64,000 bases of DNA, taken from contig NZ_NOXG01000004.1 of the NCBI RefSeq assembly GCF_003207955.1, positions 124,001 to 188,000 of the forward strand. The letters are read 5' to 3'. This document shows, in pieces, positions 1-7,508 of the stretch (position 1 is its first letter; every line of letters begins with the position of its first letter). The DNA is from Novacetimonas pomaceti. GTDB taxonomy: Bacteria; Pseudomonadota; Alphaproteobacteria; Acetobacterales; Acetobacteraceae. Under the pieces are notes generated by a model. It ran no database searches and was not told the DNA's origin. It saw nothing but the letters and a program-made list of their open reading frames with translations. Both the position numbers and the translations under genes were made by a program.

Positions 1-28
1 GCGTCGCATGCCCCGCCCGGCCCCCTGC

Positions 29-1261
29 TTACGAGGCCTGCTGGGCCAGGTCGTAATCGTGCATCAGGGTGCTGGTGTTATGGAGGAATGCCTCCGCCAG
101 CCCGGCATGAAGAAGCTCGTCATAGACCGCCAGCGTCGCATACTGCATGCCGTGGCTGGTGTAATGCGCCATCACGTTTTCCCGCGCCGTGGCGGCCATG
201 GCCGTGCGCTGTTCGGGCGTCATGCCCAGGGCCGTGCGGATCGCCTCCGCCAGGGCGATGGCGTCGCCGGGCGGAAAGGTAAAGCCCGTCACCCCGTCTT
301 CCACCGTTTCCAGCGCCGCGCCGTGGGCGGCGACCACGACGGGCCGGCCCATGGCCTGTGCCTCCACCACGACGCGGCCAAAGGGTTCGGGCCGCAGGGA
401 CGGGACGACCACAAGGTCCGCCAGCATCATGGCGGCGGGCATGTCCGCGCAGTGGCCGGCAAAGCGCACCCGTTCACGCAGTCCCGTCTCCTTCGTGCGT
501 TCCACCAGCGCCTGCGTGTGCCTGTCGCGTTCCTTCGCATCGCCGACGAAGACGCAGACCCATTCCCGCCCGCACCCGCCCGTCCGTTCCATCCGCGCCA
601 GCGCGTCAAGCAGCAGCATCTGCCCCTTCCACGCCGTGATCCGTCCGGGCAGCAGGATGATGGCGGCCTGATCGGGCAGGTCCCATTTGTCCAGCAGGCC
701 CTGCACCCTGTTGCCGCGCACGCCCTGCGGGTCGAAGCGCGTCACGTCCGCCCCGCGCGGGATCAGGCGCAGCCGGTCGTCGCCCACCCTGTATTCCGTG
801 CGCAGCCTGTGTGCGATGTATTCGCTGACGGCGATGACCCGCTGCCCCGATGCCATGACGGCATTGTACCGCCGCTTTCCGGGGATGTTGTTGCCATAGA
901 CGCCATGCCACGTCGTCACCAGCGGCACGCCCGTGCGGCGGCAGGCGGACGCCGCCGCCCATGCCGGCGCGCGTGAGCGCGCGTGAACCAGCCTTACGGA
1001 ATACTGGCGTATGATCTGCGCCAGGCGCAGCGAATTGCGCAGGATGGAGAACGGGTTCTTGGCCCGCAGGTCCAGATGGACCGGCGTTGCGCCGACATAG
1101 CGCAGTTTCGGGATCAGCCGCCCGCCCGCGCTGGCGACCAGGGCCGTGCCGCCGGCCTGCGTGATGGCGGCGGCCATTTCGATGGTGCCCTGTTCGATGC
1201 CGCCTGATTCAAGGGCTGGCAGGACCTGAAGGATGACAGGGCGCGTGGTCACGAATTCCAT
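29..1261 (-). CDS. Glycosyltransferase family 4 (GT-B fold)
   Basis: Probable cytoplasmic sugar transferase using a nucleotide sugar, likely for lipopolysaccharide or exopolysaccharide; the acceptor cannot be told from sequence. The protein is about 410 residues, normal for GT4. The N-terminal lobe begins with VLPALESGGIEQGT, the glycine-rich acceptor loop. The C-terminal lobe carries LLPGRITAWKGQ and EPFGRVVVEAQAMG, the EX7E-type donor site of GT4 enzymes. The start is ambiguous: the frame also opens at 1312, but the conserved first strand follows the ATG at 1261 closely. It is divergent from the TPR gene at 1377. A GT9 gene lies 1.3 kb away, which supports a surface-glycan role (inference). 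Confidence 0.85.
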   Translation of the reverse strand: MEFVTTRPVILQVLPALESGGIEQGTIEMAAAITQAGGTALVASAGGRLIPKLRYVGATPVHLDLRAKNPFSILRNSLRLAQIIRQYSVRLVHARSRAPAWAAASACRRTGVPLVTTWHGVYGNNIPGKRRYNAVMASGQRVIAVSEYIAHRLRTEYRVGDDRLRLIPRGADVTRFDPQGVRGNRVQGLLDKWDLPDQAAIILLPGRITAWKGQMLLLDALARMERTGGCGREWVCVFVGDAKERDRHTQALVERTKETGLRERVRFAGHCADMPAAMMLADLVVVPSLRPEPFGRVVVEAQAMGRPVVVAAHGAALETVEDGVTGFTFPPGDAIALAEAIRTALGMTPEQRTAMAATARENVMAHYTSHGMQYATLAVYDELLHAGLAEAFLHNTSTLMHDYDLAQQAS

Positions 1262-1376
1262 TTCGGAATATGTATCACGTAAGCGACAGTTCTGCACCGC
1301 CTGTTGCAACATGTTGGGGTATCATCGCGTGTAGGTACTTGACGTTGGCCGGACAGGGGAGGACGAAGGAATCATT

Positions 1377-2468
1377 ATGATAACTTTTCCATGCATGTTT
1401 CCGTCGGCCTGCATCCGGTTTTCCGCCCGGCGTTCCGCGTTTCACGGCGCGTCCGCCATGCGCTGGCCCGGGCTGTGCATGCGTGCCATGCAACTGGGGA
1501 TGATTGTCGTGGCGCTGGAGTCGGCGGGCACCGCCGCGATCGCCGCGCGCGCGACCACGGTGGCGCGCGATACCCCTGACGAAACCGGCGCCACGCACGC
1601 GCGACAGGACGGCGCGGCCCTGCATCCCGCCGCCCCGGTTTCTGCGGGGCAGGGCGGCGCGACGGACGGGGCAGGGCGTGGCTTTTCATTTTCCACCTGC
1701 CAGTCGCACCTGTCGGACGATCCCGATGGCACCCGCGATTATGCCGAGGACTGGGAGGAGCATGGCGGCGGCGCGGAGGCGCAGTACTGCGGCGCGCTGG
1801 CGGAAATGGCGCTGGGCGACGTGGGCGACGCGGCGGGGACGCTGGACCGCCTGTCGCATGTCGCGCACTGGCCCCTTGGGGAGCCCGCGAACCAGGGAAA
1901 GGCGGCCTCCCCGGCGACAAGGGAGAAAACGGCCACGACCGCCGTCCCCCCGGTGGATGACATCGCCCATGATACCCCCGATTCCCTGCGCCGCCGCGCC
2001 CATGTGGCCGAAGAGGCCGCGCGGGCATGGCAGGCGAACGACAGCCCGCGACAGGCCCTCGACAGCGCGGCCTACGGCCTGCGGCTTGATCCGGGCGACA
2101 TGACGCTGCATGTGATCCATGCGCGCATTTCGGTGGACATGGGCATGGCGCAGCAGGCGATATCCGACCTGACGCCGCTGCCGGACGACGCCACGCTGCG
2201 GGTCGATGCGCTGGTGACGCGCGCGGCGGCCAACCGTGAACTCGGCCATATCGACCTTGCCGCTACCGACATCGCCAGCGCCCTGCGGCAGTCGCCCCAC
2301 AATGTCGCCGCCGCGCTGGAATGCGGCATCCTCAACGAACGTCAGGGCAAGCTGGAGGAAGCGCGCGCCAACTGGCAGGAGGTGATCGCGCTGGCCCCCG
2401 ATTCGCATGAGGCGGACCTCGCCCGGCAGGACCTTTCCCTGCTGGAGGCCGACCCGGCCGCGCCCTGA
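1377..2468 (+). CDS. Secreted tetratricopeptide-repeat protein
   Basis: A 363-residue protein of unknown specific function. Residues 1 to about 55 look like a long signal or anchor region with a hydrophobic stretch near MQLGMIVVALESAG. A low-complexity Ala/Gly/Pro linker follows. From about residue 190 to the end there are helical pairs spaced like TPR units (for example AWQANDSPRQALDSAAYGL and LNERQGKLEEARANWQEVI), which normally bind partner proteins. An AAGGA ribosome binding site lies 7 bases before the ATG. It sits between two glycosyltransferase genes, so a role in assembling or regulating surface glycan is possible, but nothing in the sequence proves it. Confidence 0.7.
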   Translation: MITFPCMFPSACIRFSARRSAFHGASAMRWPGLCMRAMQLGMIVVALESAGTAAIAARATTVARDTPDETGATHARQDGAALHPAAPVSAGQGGATDGAGRGFSFSTCQSHLSDDPDGTRDYAEDWEEHGGGAEAQYCGALAEMALGDVGDAAGTLDRLSHVAHWPLGEPANQGKAASPATREKTATTAVPPVDDIAHDTPDSLRRRAHVAEEAARAWQANDSPRQALDSAAYGLRLDPGDMTLHVIHARISVDMGMAQQAISDLTPLPDDATLRVDALVTRAAANRELGHIDLAATDIASALRQSPHNVAAALECGILNERQGKLEEARANWQEVIALAPDSHEADLARQDLSLLEADPAAP

Positions 2469-2542
2469 CGGGGGCTGCGCTGGATGGTGGATGCGCGGCC
2501 TCCGGGTTGTGCGGGCCGGAGAATGGGGCGATAGGTACCACC

Positions 2543-3445
2543 ATGCAGCGTATCCTTGTCATCCGCCTGAGCGCGCTGGGTGATTTCGTCCAGTCCTTCG
2601 CGCCATTCGCGGCCATTCGCGAACATCACCGCCATGACAGCGTCACCCTGCTGACGACAGCGCCGTTCGTCGAACTCGCCCGGGCGTCGCCATGGTTCGA
2701 TCATGTGGAGGTCGACCCCCGCGCGCCATGGTACAACCTGCGCGCGGTCATGGCGATGCGCGGGCTGCTGCGCCGGTACGACTTCATCTACGACCTGCAG
2801 ACATCGCGGCGGACGACGCGGTATTTCCACCTTTCGGGGCATGATGCGTGGTCGGGCATCGCCCCTGGCGCCCGCGCCCGCCACGACAACCCGCAGCGTC
2901 AGGCCATGCACAACCGCGCGCGCCAGCGCGACCAGCTGCGCCGCGCCGGCATCGCGGAGGTGCCGGAGCCGGACCTGTCATGGCTTGCGGCATATGGCCC
3001 GCGCCTGCCCGGCCCCTATGCGCTGCTGGTGCCGGGCACATCGCCCCGCCATCCTGTCAAGCGCTGGCCGGTCGAACGTTTCGCGGGGCTTGCGTCGCGG
3101 CTGTGGGCGCGCGGACTGCGCCCGGTCGTCGTCGGCGGCAGGGCGGACGCGCCGCTGGCGGCCGCGATTTCCGCCGCGTGCGACGCGACGCTGGACCTGA
3201 CGGGGCGCACCAGCCTGCTGGAACTGGGCGGGATCGCCGCGCGGGCCGCGGTTGCGGTGGGAAACGATACCGGACCCATGCACCTTGCCGCCGCGATGGG
3301 CGCGCCCTGCGTCGTGCTGTTTTCACGCGCGGGCGACCCCGCGCTCAGCGCGCCGATGGGGTGCCGGCCGGGGCAGGTACGGGTGCTGTGGGCGCGTGAT
3401 CTGGCCACTTTGCACATCGACAGGGTTGCAGCCGCGCTCGGCTGA
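2543..3445 (+). CDS. Glycosyltransferase family 9 (heptosyltransferase-like)
   Basis: A 300-residue member of the family that adds heptose or related sugars to the lipopolysaccharide core on the inner face of the inner membrane. It starts with ILVIRLSALGDFVQS, the family signature at the N terminus. The donor-site block VGNDTGPMHLAAAMGAPCVV is near residues 238-257. The ATG at 2543 is chosen because the family begins right at this strand; an upstream ATG at 2507 would add 12 unrelated residues. It lies 74 bases after the TPR gene and 41 bases before thrS on the same strand, so it may be cotranscribed with them. The exact sugar is unknown. Confidence 0.87.
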   Translation: MQRILVIRLSALGDFVQSFAPFAAIREHHRHDSVTLLTTAPFVELARASPWFDHVEVDPRAPWYNLRAVMAMRGLLRRYDFIYDLQTSRRTTRYFHLSGHDAWSGIAPGARARHDNPQRQAMHNRARQRDQLRRAGIAEVPEPDLSWLAAYGPRLPGPYALLVPGTSPRHPVKRWPVERFAGLASRLWARGLRPVVVGGRADAPLAAAISAACDATLDLTGRTSLLELGGIAARAAVAVGNDTGPMHLAAAMGAPCVVLFSRAGDPALSAPMGCRPGQVRVLWARDLATLHIDRVAAALG

Positions 3446-3486
3446 CGCCATTACAGCGTGACATATTTTTTTCGGAGCACCAGAAC

Positions 3487-5409
3487 ATGCCTGCCATCAC
3501 CCTGCCTGACGGATCCGTACGCCGCTTTGACGGGGCGGTGACGGGCACTACGGTGGCGCAGTCCATTGGCGCGGGCCTTGCGCGCGCGGCCCTTGCGATG
3601 GAGGTGGATGGCCGCCTGATGGATATCGGCCGCAGCATCGACCACGACGCGCGCGTCCGTTTCATCACCCGCAAGGATACCGAGTCGCTGGAGATGATCC
3701 GCCACGACGCCGCCCATGTGCTGGCCGAGGCGGTGCAGTCGCTGTGGCCGGGGACGCAGGTGACGATCGGCCCGTCGATCGAAAACGGCTTCTATTACGA
3801 TTTCTATCGCAACGAGCCCTTCACGCCAGAGGATTTCCCCCGCATCGAGGCACGGATGCGCGAGATCATCGACGCGAACACCCCCTTCACGCGTGAGACG
3901 TGGCCGCGCGAGGAAGCGATCCGCTTTTTCGAGGACCGGGGCGAGCGTTTCAAGGCGGAACTGATCCGCGACCTGCCTGCGGACGAGGAAATCTCCATCT
4001 ACCGGCAGGGGGAATGGCTGGACCTGTGCCGTGGCCCGCACCTGCGCAGCACGGGCGACATCGGCAAGGCGTTCCGCCTGATGAAGGTGGCCGGGGCGTA
4101 CTGGCGTGGCGACCATCGCAACCCCATGCTGACGCGCATCTATGGCACGGCGTGGCGCGACCAGAAGGAACTCGACGCGCATCTCCACCAGCTTGAGGAG
4201 GCCGAGCGCCGCGACCATCGCCGCATCGGGCGCGAGATGGACCTGTTCCATATCCAGGAAGAGGCGGTGGGCCAGATCTTCTGGCACCCCAAGGGCTGGC
4301 GGCTGTATTCGGTGCTGCAGGACTACATGCGCCGCGCGCAGAACCGCAATGGGTATCAGGAGGTCCGCACCCCCCAGCTGGTCGATCGCGGCCTGTGGGA
4401 GGCATCGGGCCACTGGGACAAGTATCGCGAGCACATGTTCATCGCCACGGTAGAGGACGAGGACAAGACCCTCGCGCTCAAGCCGATGAACTGCCCGTGC
4501 CATGTGCAGATTTTTCGCCACGGGCTGCGTTCGTATCGCGAACTGCCGCTGCGCATGGCGGAATTCGGGGCCTGCCACCGTTACGAGCCGTCGGGCGCGC
4601 TGCATGGGATCATGCGGGTGCGCGGCTTTACGCAGGATGACGCGCACATCTTCTGCACCGAGGACCAGATCGCGGACGAGACGGCGCGTTTCGTGCGGAT
4701 GCTTTCATCGGTTTACAAGGACCTTGGCTTCGAGCATTTCCGCGTGAAATTCGCCGACCGCCCCGAACAGCGCTCCGGTGACGACGCGACATGGGACCGT
4801 GCGGAAAATGCGCTGAAGGTCGCATGCGACATGGCGGGCGTGACCTATGAACACAATCCGGGCGAGGGCGCGTTCTATGGCCCGAAGCTGGAATTCGTGC
4901 TGCGTGACGCCATCGGCCGTGACTGGCAGTGCGGGACGCTGCAGGTCGATTACGTGCTGCCCGAACGGCTTGATGCGTCCTATGTGGGCGAGGACAGCGC
5001 GCGGCACCGTCCCGTCATGCTGCATCGCGCGATCCTCGGCTCGTTCGAGCGCTTCCTTGGCATCCTGATCGAACAGCATGCCGGACGTTTCCCGATGTGG
5101 CTGGCCCCGGTGCAGGTTGTCGTCGCCTCCATCGTCACCGATGCGGAGCCCTATGCCCGCGAGGTGGTGGAAAAGCTGCAGGCCGCGGGCCTTGTGGTGG
5201 AGGCCGACGTGCGCAACGAGAAGATCAACGCCAAGATTCGCGAACACAGCCTGGCGCGCGTGCCCGTCATCCTGGTGGTCGGCCGCAAGGAGGCGGAGGA
5301 GCGGACCGTCGCCCTGCGTCGCCTTGGCGGCAAGGCGCAGGAGATACTGCCCCTTGACGCGGCGGTGACGGCGCTGGCGCATGAAGCGACCCCGCCCGAC
5401 CTGCGATAG
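3487..5409 (+). CDS. thrS: Threonine--tRNA ligase
   Basis: Charges tRNA-Thr with threonine in the cytoplasm. The 640 residues match the usual bacterial length. Order of domains: TGS (about 1-62), the editing domain with HDAAHVLAEAVQ near residue 76, the class II catalytic core with the zinc-site cysteine in MNCPCHVQIF and motif 2 around CHRYEPSGALHGI, then the anticodon-binding domain from about residue 535 (LAPVQVVVASI). The start ATG is preceded by a GGAG ribosome binding site. A strong hairpin with a short T run follows at 5475, so the gene is probably ended there and not simply read into infC. Confidence 0.97.
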   Translation: MPAITLPDGSVRRFDGAVTGTTVAQSIGAGLARAALAMEVDGRLMDIGRSIDHDARVRFITRKDTESLEMIRHDAAHVLAEAVQSLWPGTQVTIGPSIENGFYYDFYRNEPFTPEDFPRIEARMREIIDANTPFTRETWPREEAIRFFEDRGERFKAELIRDLPADEEISIYRQGEWLDLCRGPHLRSTGDIGKAFRLMKVAGAYWRGDHRNPMLTRIYGTAWRDQKELDAHLHQLEEAERRDHRRIGREMDLFHIQEEAVGQIFWHPKGWRLYSVLQDYMRRAQNRNGYQEVRTPQLVDRGLWEASGHWDKYREHMFIATVEDEDKTLALKPMNCPCHVQIFRHGLRSYRELPLRMAEFGACHRYEPSGALHGIMRVRGFTQDDAHIFCTEDQIADETARFVRMLSSVYKDLGFEHFRVKFADRPEQRSGDDATWDRAENALKVACDMAGVTYEHNPGEGAFYGPKLEFVLRDAIGRDWQCGTLQVDYVLPERLDASYVGEDSARHRPVMLHRAILGSFERFLGILIEQHAGRFPMWLAPVQVVVASIVTDAEPYAREVVEKLQAAGLVVEADVRNEKINAKIREHSLARVPVILVVGRKEAEERTVALRRLGGKAQEILPLDAAVTALAHEATPPDLR

Positions 5410-5782
5410 GGCATCGCCAGCGCAACGTGGTTTTCAGTCAGTCGGGTGATACCCCACGGATTAAGGGTTCCCGGACGCCGCCTTTCCCCCGGATGGCGGC
5501 GTTTGCACGGGTCATTTCATGATGTTTCACGAACCGGCGGCCTGAAACATTCCGCCGGTTGCGTCTGGCAGGGGGCTGCGTGCAAGCCATGCATGGCTGG
5601 CCCCGTGCGGGTTATTGCACACGGGACTTGATCTGGCCCTTGTGTTTGCGCCACATATTGCCACATCAGCAGAGTCCGCAGGGCCGCATGCCATCGTTTC
5701 CGTCCGGGTTCGGGCGCATTTTGGCGTGGGACGCCGGCGGTTGTCGCGCCGATATCTGAATGCACAGTCACAGGAGATGACC
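5410..5782 (+). other. thrS-infC intergenic region (no gene seen)
   Basis: 373 bases without a convincing gene. It holds the thrS terminator (5475-5504), a second perfect 9-bp hairpin with arms AACCGGCGG (5532-5540) and CCGCCGGTT (5552-5560) but no T run after it, and a perfect 14-base palindrome AGCCATGCATGGCT at 5585-5598. An infC promoter must lie here if the terminator works, but no clear -35/-10 pair stands out; TTGATC at 5628 is the best -35 candidate and its spacing is poor. A frame open from 5615 runs into infC but has no coding character before 5777. Confidence 0.6.
5475..5504 (+). terminator. Probable rho-independent terminator after thrS
   Basis: Arms ACGCCGCC (5475-5482) and GGCGGCGT (5495-5502) pair perfectly across a 12-base loop, followed by TTT. 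It lies 66 bases past the thrS stop. The T run is short, so efficiency is uncertain. Confidence 0.65.
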
Positions 5783-5785
5783 ATA
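5772..5785 (+). promoter_or_regulatory. infC ribosome binding site and ATA start codon
   Basis: AGGAG at 5772-5776, six bases (ATGACC), then ATA at 5783-5785. The arrangement favours the rare ATA codon over the abutting ATG and would make the gene sensitive to IF-3 start-codon proofreading. Seen in sequence; the autoregulation is inferred from the known behaviour of infC. Confidence 0.6.
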
Positions 5786-6319
5786 GCCAGACCCCCGATG
5801 CCCACTCCGCCGAACCGAGAGGGGCCCCGTGTCAATGAGGAGATACGCGTTCCGCAGGTCCGCCTGATCGATGCAGACGGCGAAATGCTGGGAATCATGC
5901 CGATGCGTGACGCCCTTGCACGCGCGTATGCAGCGGGTCTCGACCTGCTGGAAATCAGCCCGAACGCCGAGCCGCCCGTCGCGAAGATTCTCGATTACGG
6001 GAAGTTCAAGTACGAGCAGCAGAAGAAGCGCAACGAAGCCCGCAAGAAGCAGAAAGTCATCGAAATCAAGGAAGTCAAGGTTCGTCCGAATATCGACGAA
6101 AATGACTACCAGGTGAAGATGCGGGCCATGAAGAACTTCATTGGCGAAGGTGACAAGGTCAAGGTCACGCTGCGTTTCCGTGGTCGCGAAATGGCGCATC
6201 AGGATCTGGGCATCAAGGTTCTGGAGCGCGTTCGCAATGAAATGGACGAAATCGCGAAGGTCGAGCATATGCCCAAGCTCGAAAATCGCCAGATGATCAT
6301 GGTCCTCGCCCCGCGCTGA
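5783..6319 (+). CDS. infC: Translation initiation factor IF-3, probable ATA start
   Basis: IF-3 binds the 30S subunit, blocks premature 50S joining and proofreads the start codon and initiator tRNA. From ATA the protein is 178 residues, the usual length. The N-terminal domain contains RVNEEIRVPQVRLID, the linker is lysine-rich (KYEQQKKRNEARKKQK), and the C-terminal domain holds IDENDYQVKMRAMKNF and VTLRFRGREMAH. Start choice: AGGAG occupies 5772-5776. The in-frame ATG at 5777 touches it with no spacing, whereas ATA at 5783 has the ideal 6-base gap. infC is known to use non-AUG starts (AUU in E. coli) so that IF-3 represses its own synthesis. ATG 5777 (two residues longer) remains possible. 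rpmI and rplT do not follow. Confidence 0.95.
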   Translation: MARPPMPTPPNREGPRVNEEIRVPQVRLIDADGEMLGIMPMRDALARAYAAGLDLLEISPNAEPPVAKILDYGKFKYEQQKKRNEARKKQKVIEIKEVKVRPNIDENDYQVKMRAMKNFIGEGDKVKVTLRFRGREMAHQDLGIKVLERVRNEMDEIAKVEHMPKLENRQMIMVLAPR

Positions 6320-6349
6320 TACGCGTCTGGCGGCAGGTCCGATCATGCG

Positions 6350-6380
6350 AAAGCCCGGGTCGTCCGATCCGGGCTTTTTT
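6350..6380 (+). terminator. Rho-independent terminator after infC
   Basis: AAAGCCCGG (6350-6358) pairs with CCGGGCTTT (from 6369) across a short loop and runs into six T. It lies 30 bases after the infC stop, so infC is not cotranscribed with downstream plus-strand genes. The A-rich left side also makes it usable for the minus-strand SIMPL gene ending at 6393. Confidence 0.88.
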
Positions 6381-6392
6381 CATGCCCGCCGG

Positions 6393-7178
6393 TTACGGAT
6401 GCAGCACGAAGGTCGCATCCGCCTGCGCCGTGACGTCCTGATCGGCGGCGGGGGCCTGCGGGGCGGCGACTTCCGATCGCGCGGCCATCATCATCATGGG
6501 CATCGGGCGCGGCATTTCCTGGTCATTCAGCGTCACCGACTCGATCCGCGCGATCTTCAGCCCCAGCGCCCCCGCCGCCGCCTGGGCGCGCTGCTGCAGC
6601 TCATGCAGCGCCAGCCCTTCCGCCTGCTGCAGCAGGGCCGTGCGGCGGTCGCGCGACAGCGACCAGTCCAGCTGCGACAGGGCAAGGTTTTCCGACTGGA
6701 TGCGGCCCAGCAGCGGCAGCAGGATGCTGCCGTCCGTCGCGCTGACGCGGATGGTCTGGCGCGCGACCCACTGCGCCGGGCGGCCGGCATGGGGATCGGC
6801 GTCCTGATGACGGACGGAATAGGATTCCGCACTGATGGTCAGGCCCGTGATGGGCCGCATCGTCGCCATGGCCTTGTCCACCTGCGCATTGACCTGTCCC
6901 TGCGCGCCGGCGGCGGTGGGGGCGGTGGATTCGGCAAAGAAGACGGCCGTCAGCCTGTCGGGGGGCGCATGCACGGTGCCTGTGGCCGACAGCATCAGTT
7001 TCGTGCTGGCATCATCGGGCGTCGTCATGGCGGACCCTGTCGTGGTGGTGGCCGCATGGGCGGACATGACGGGACCCATCATGCCTGCAGCCAGAAGAAG
7101 GGAAAAAAGGCCGCGCGGGCCATGCCGCCGTGCCCGATGATGCCGGGACGCGCGCATGGGGGACAGGGCATCGGTCAT
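6393..7178 (-). CDS. SIMPL (DUF541) domain periplasmic protein
   Basis: A 261-residue exported protein of the SIMPL/DUF541 family; members occur in the periplasm or outer membrane of proteobacteria, and their biochemical role is not settled. An N-terminal signal with a basic start and hydrophobic stretch (GLFSLLLAAGMMGPVMS) ends near AHA. The body shows the family pattern LSATGTVHAPPDRLTA followed by a coiled segment of paired helices and ALHELQQRAQAAAGALG, where the family usually has its second block. Start at 7178 makes an ATGA overlap with the preceding small gene, implying coupling. It is the last gene of a run containing an HtrA protease and a two-component system. Confidence 0.82.
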   Translation of the reverse strand: MTDALSPMRASRHHRARRHGPRGLFSLLLAAGMMGPVMSAHAATTTTGSAMTTPDDASTKLMLSATGTVHAPPDRLTAVFFAESTAPTAAGAQGQVNAQVDKAMATMRPITGLTISAESYSVRHQDADPHAGRPAQWVARQTIRVSATDGSILLPLLGRIQSENLALSQLDWSLSRDRRTALLQQAEGLALHELQQRAQAAAGALGLKIARIESVTLNDQEMPRPMPMMMMAARSEVAAPQAPAADQDVTAQADATFVLHP

Positions 7179-7504
7179 GAATGGGTGGTTTCCTTGAGTT
7201 CGACCAGCGCGCGGCGCAGCCTGATGATACCCGAACGTACATGTCCCTCCCGGCACAGGTCGGCGCCCTGCGCCCGCAGGTCGTCGATGTCGTGGGGCAG
7301 TCCGGGGCCATAGGCATCGATGATGCCGATCAGGCGGTTGCAGAAGGCAGGCGTATCGCTGGTGATGATGACGGGCTTGTCCCCGCTGGCGCGGGCGACG
7401 CCGGTGGTGGCGACATTGTCGCCCGCCATGGCGGCCCCGGAATGGCCACACAGGCAGAGGCTCATCACAAAAAAGGCGGGGACCGTGACCGGTTGCATGC
7501 TCAT
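7175..7504 (-). CDS. Small secreted protein of unknown function
   Basis: About 109 residues. The first 27 form a signal peptide (VTVPAFFVMSLCLCGHSG, cut near AMA). The mature part has two cysteines (in AFCNRLIG and ADLCREGH) that could form a disulfide, and predicted helices ending in RRALVELKETTHS. I do not recognise the family. It starts four bases after the sensor kinase stop (an alternative ATG at 7522 would overlap the kinase) and its stop overlaps the SIMPL start by four bases, so all three should be translated from one message. A periplasmic partner or sensor input of the two-component system is possible but only an inference. Confidence 0.65.
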   Translation of the reverse strand: MSMQPVTVPAFFVMSLCLCGHSGAAMAGDNVATTGVARASGDKPVIITSDTPAFCNRLIGIIDAYGPGLPHDIDDLRAQGADLCREGHVRSGIIRLRRALVELKETTHS

Positions 7505-7508
7505 CCGT

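Noticed and set aside
8..976. A 322-codon plus-strand frame at the window start
   Set aside because: It lies antisense to the glycosyltransferase and has typical shadow composition (Arg, His, Gly, Pro) with no motif.
5615..5776. Extending infC upstream to 5615
   Set aside because: The added residues are unlike IF-3, and the AGGAG ribosome binding site at 5772 marks the true start region.
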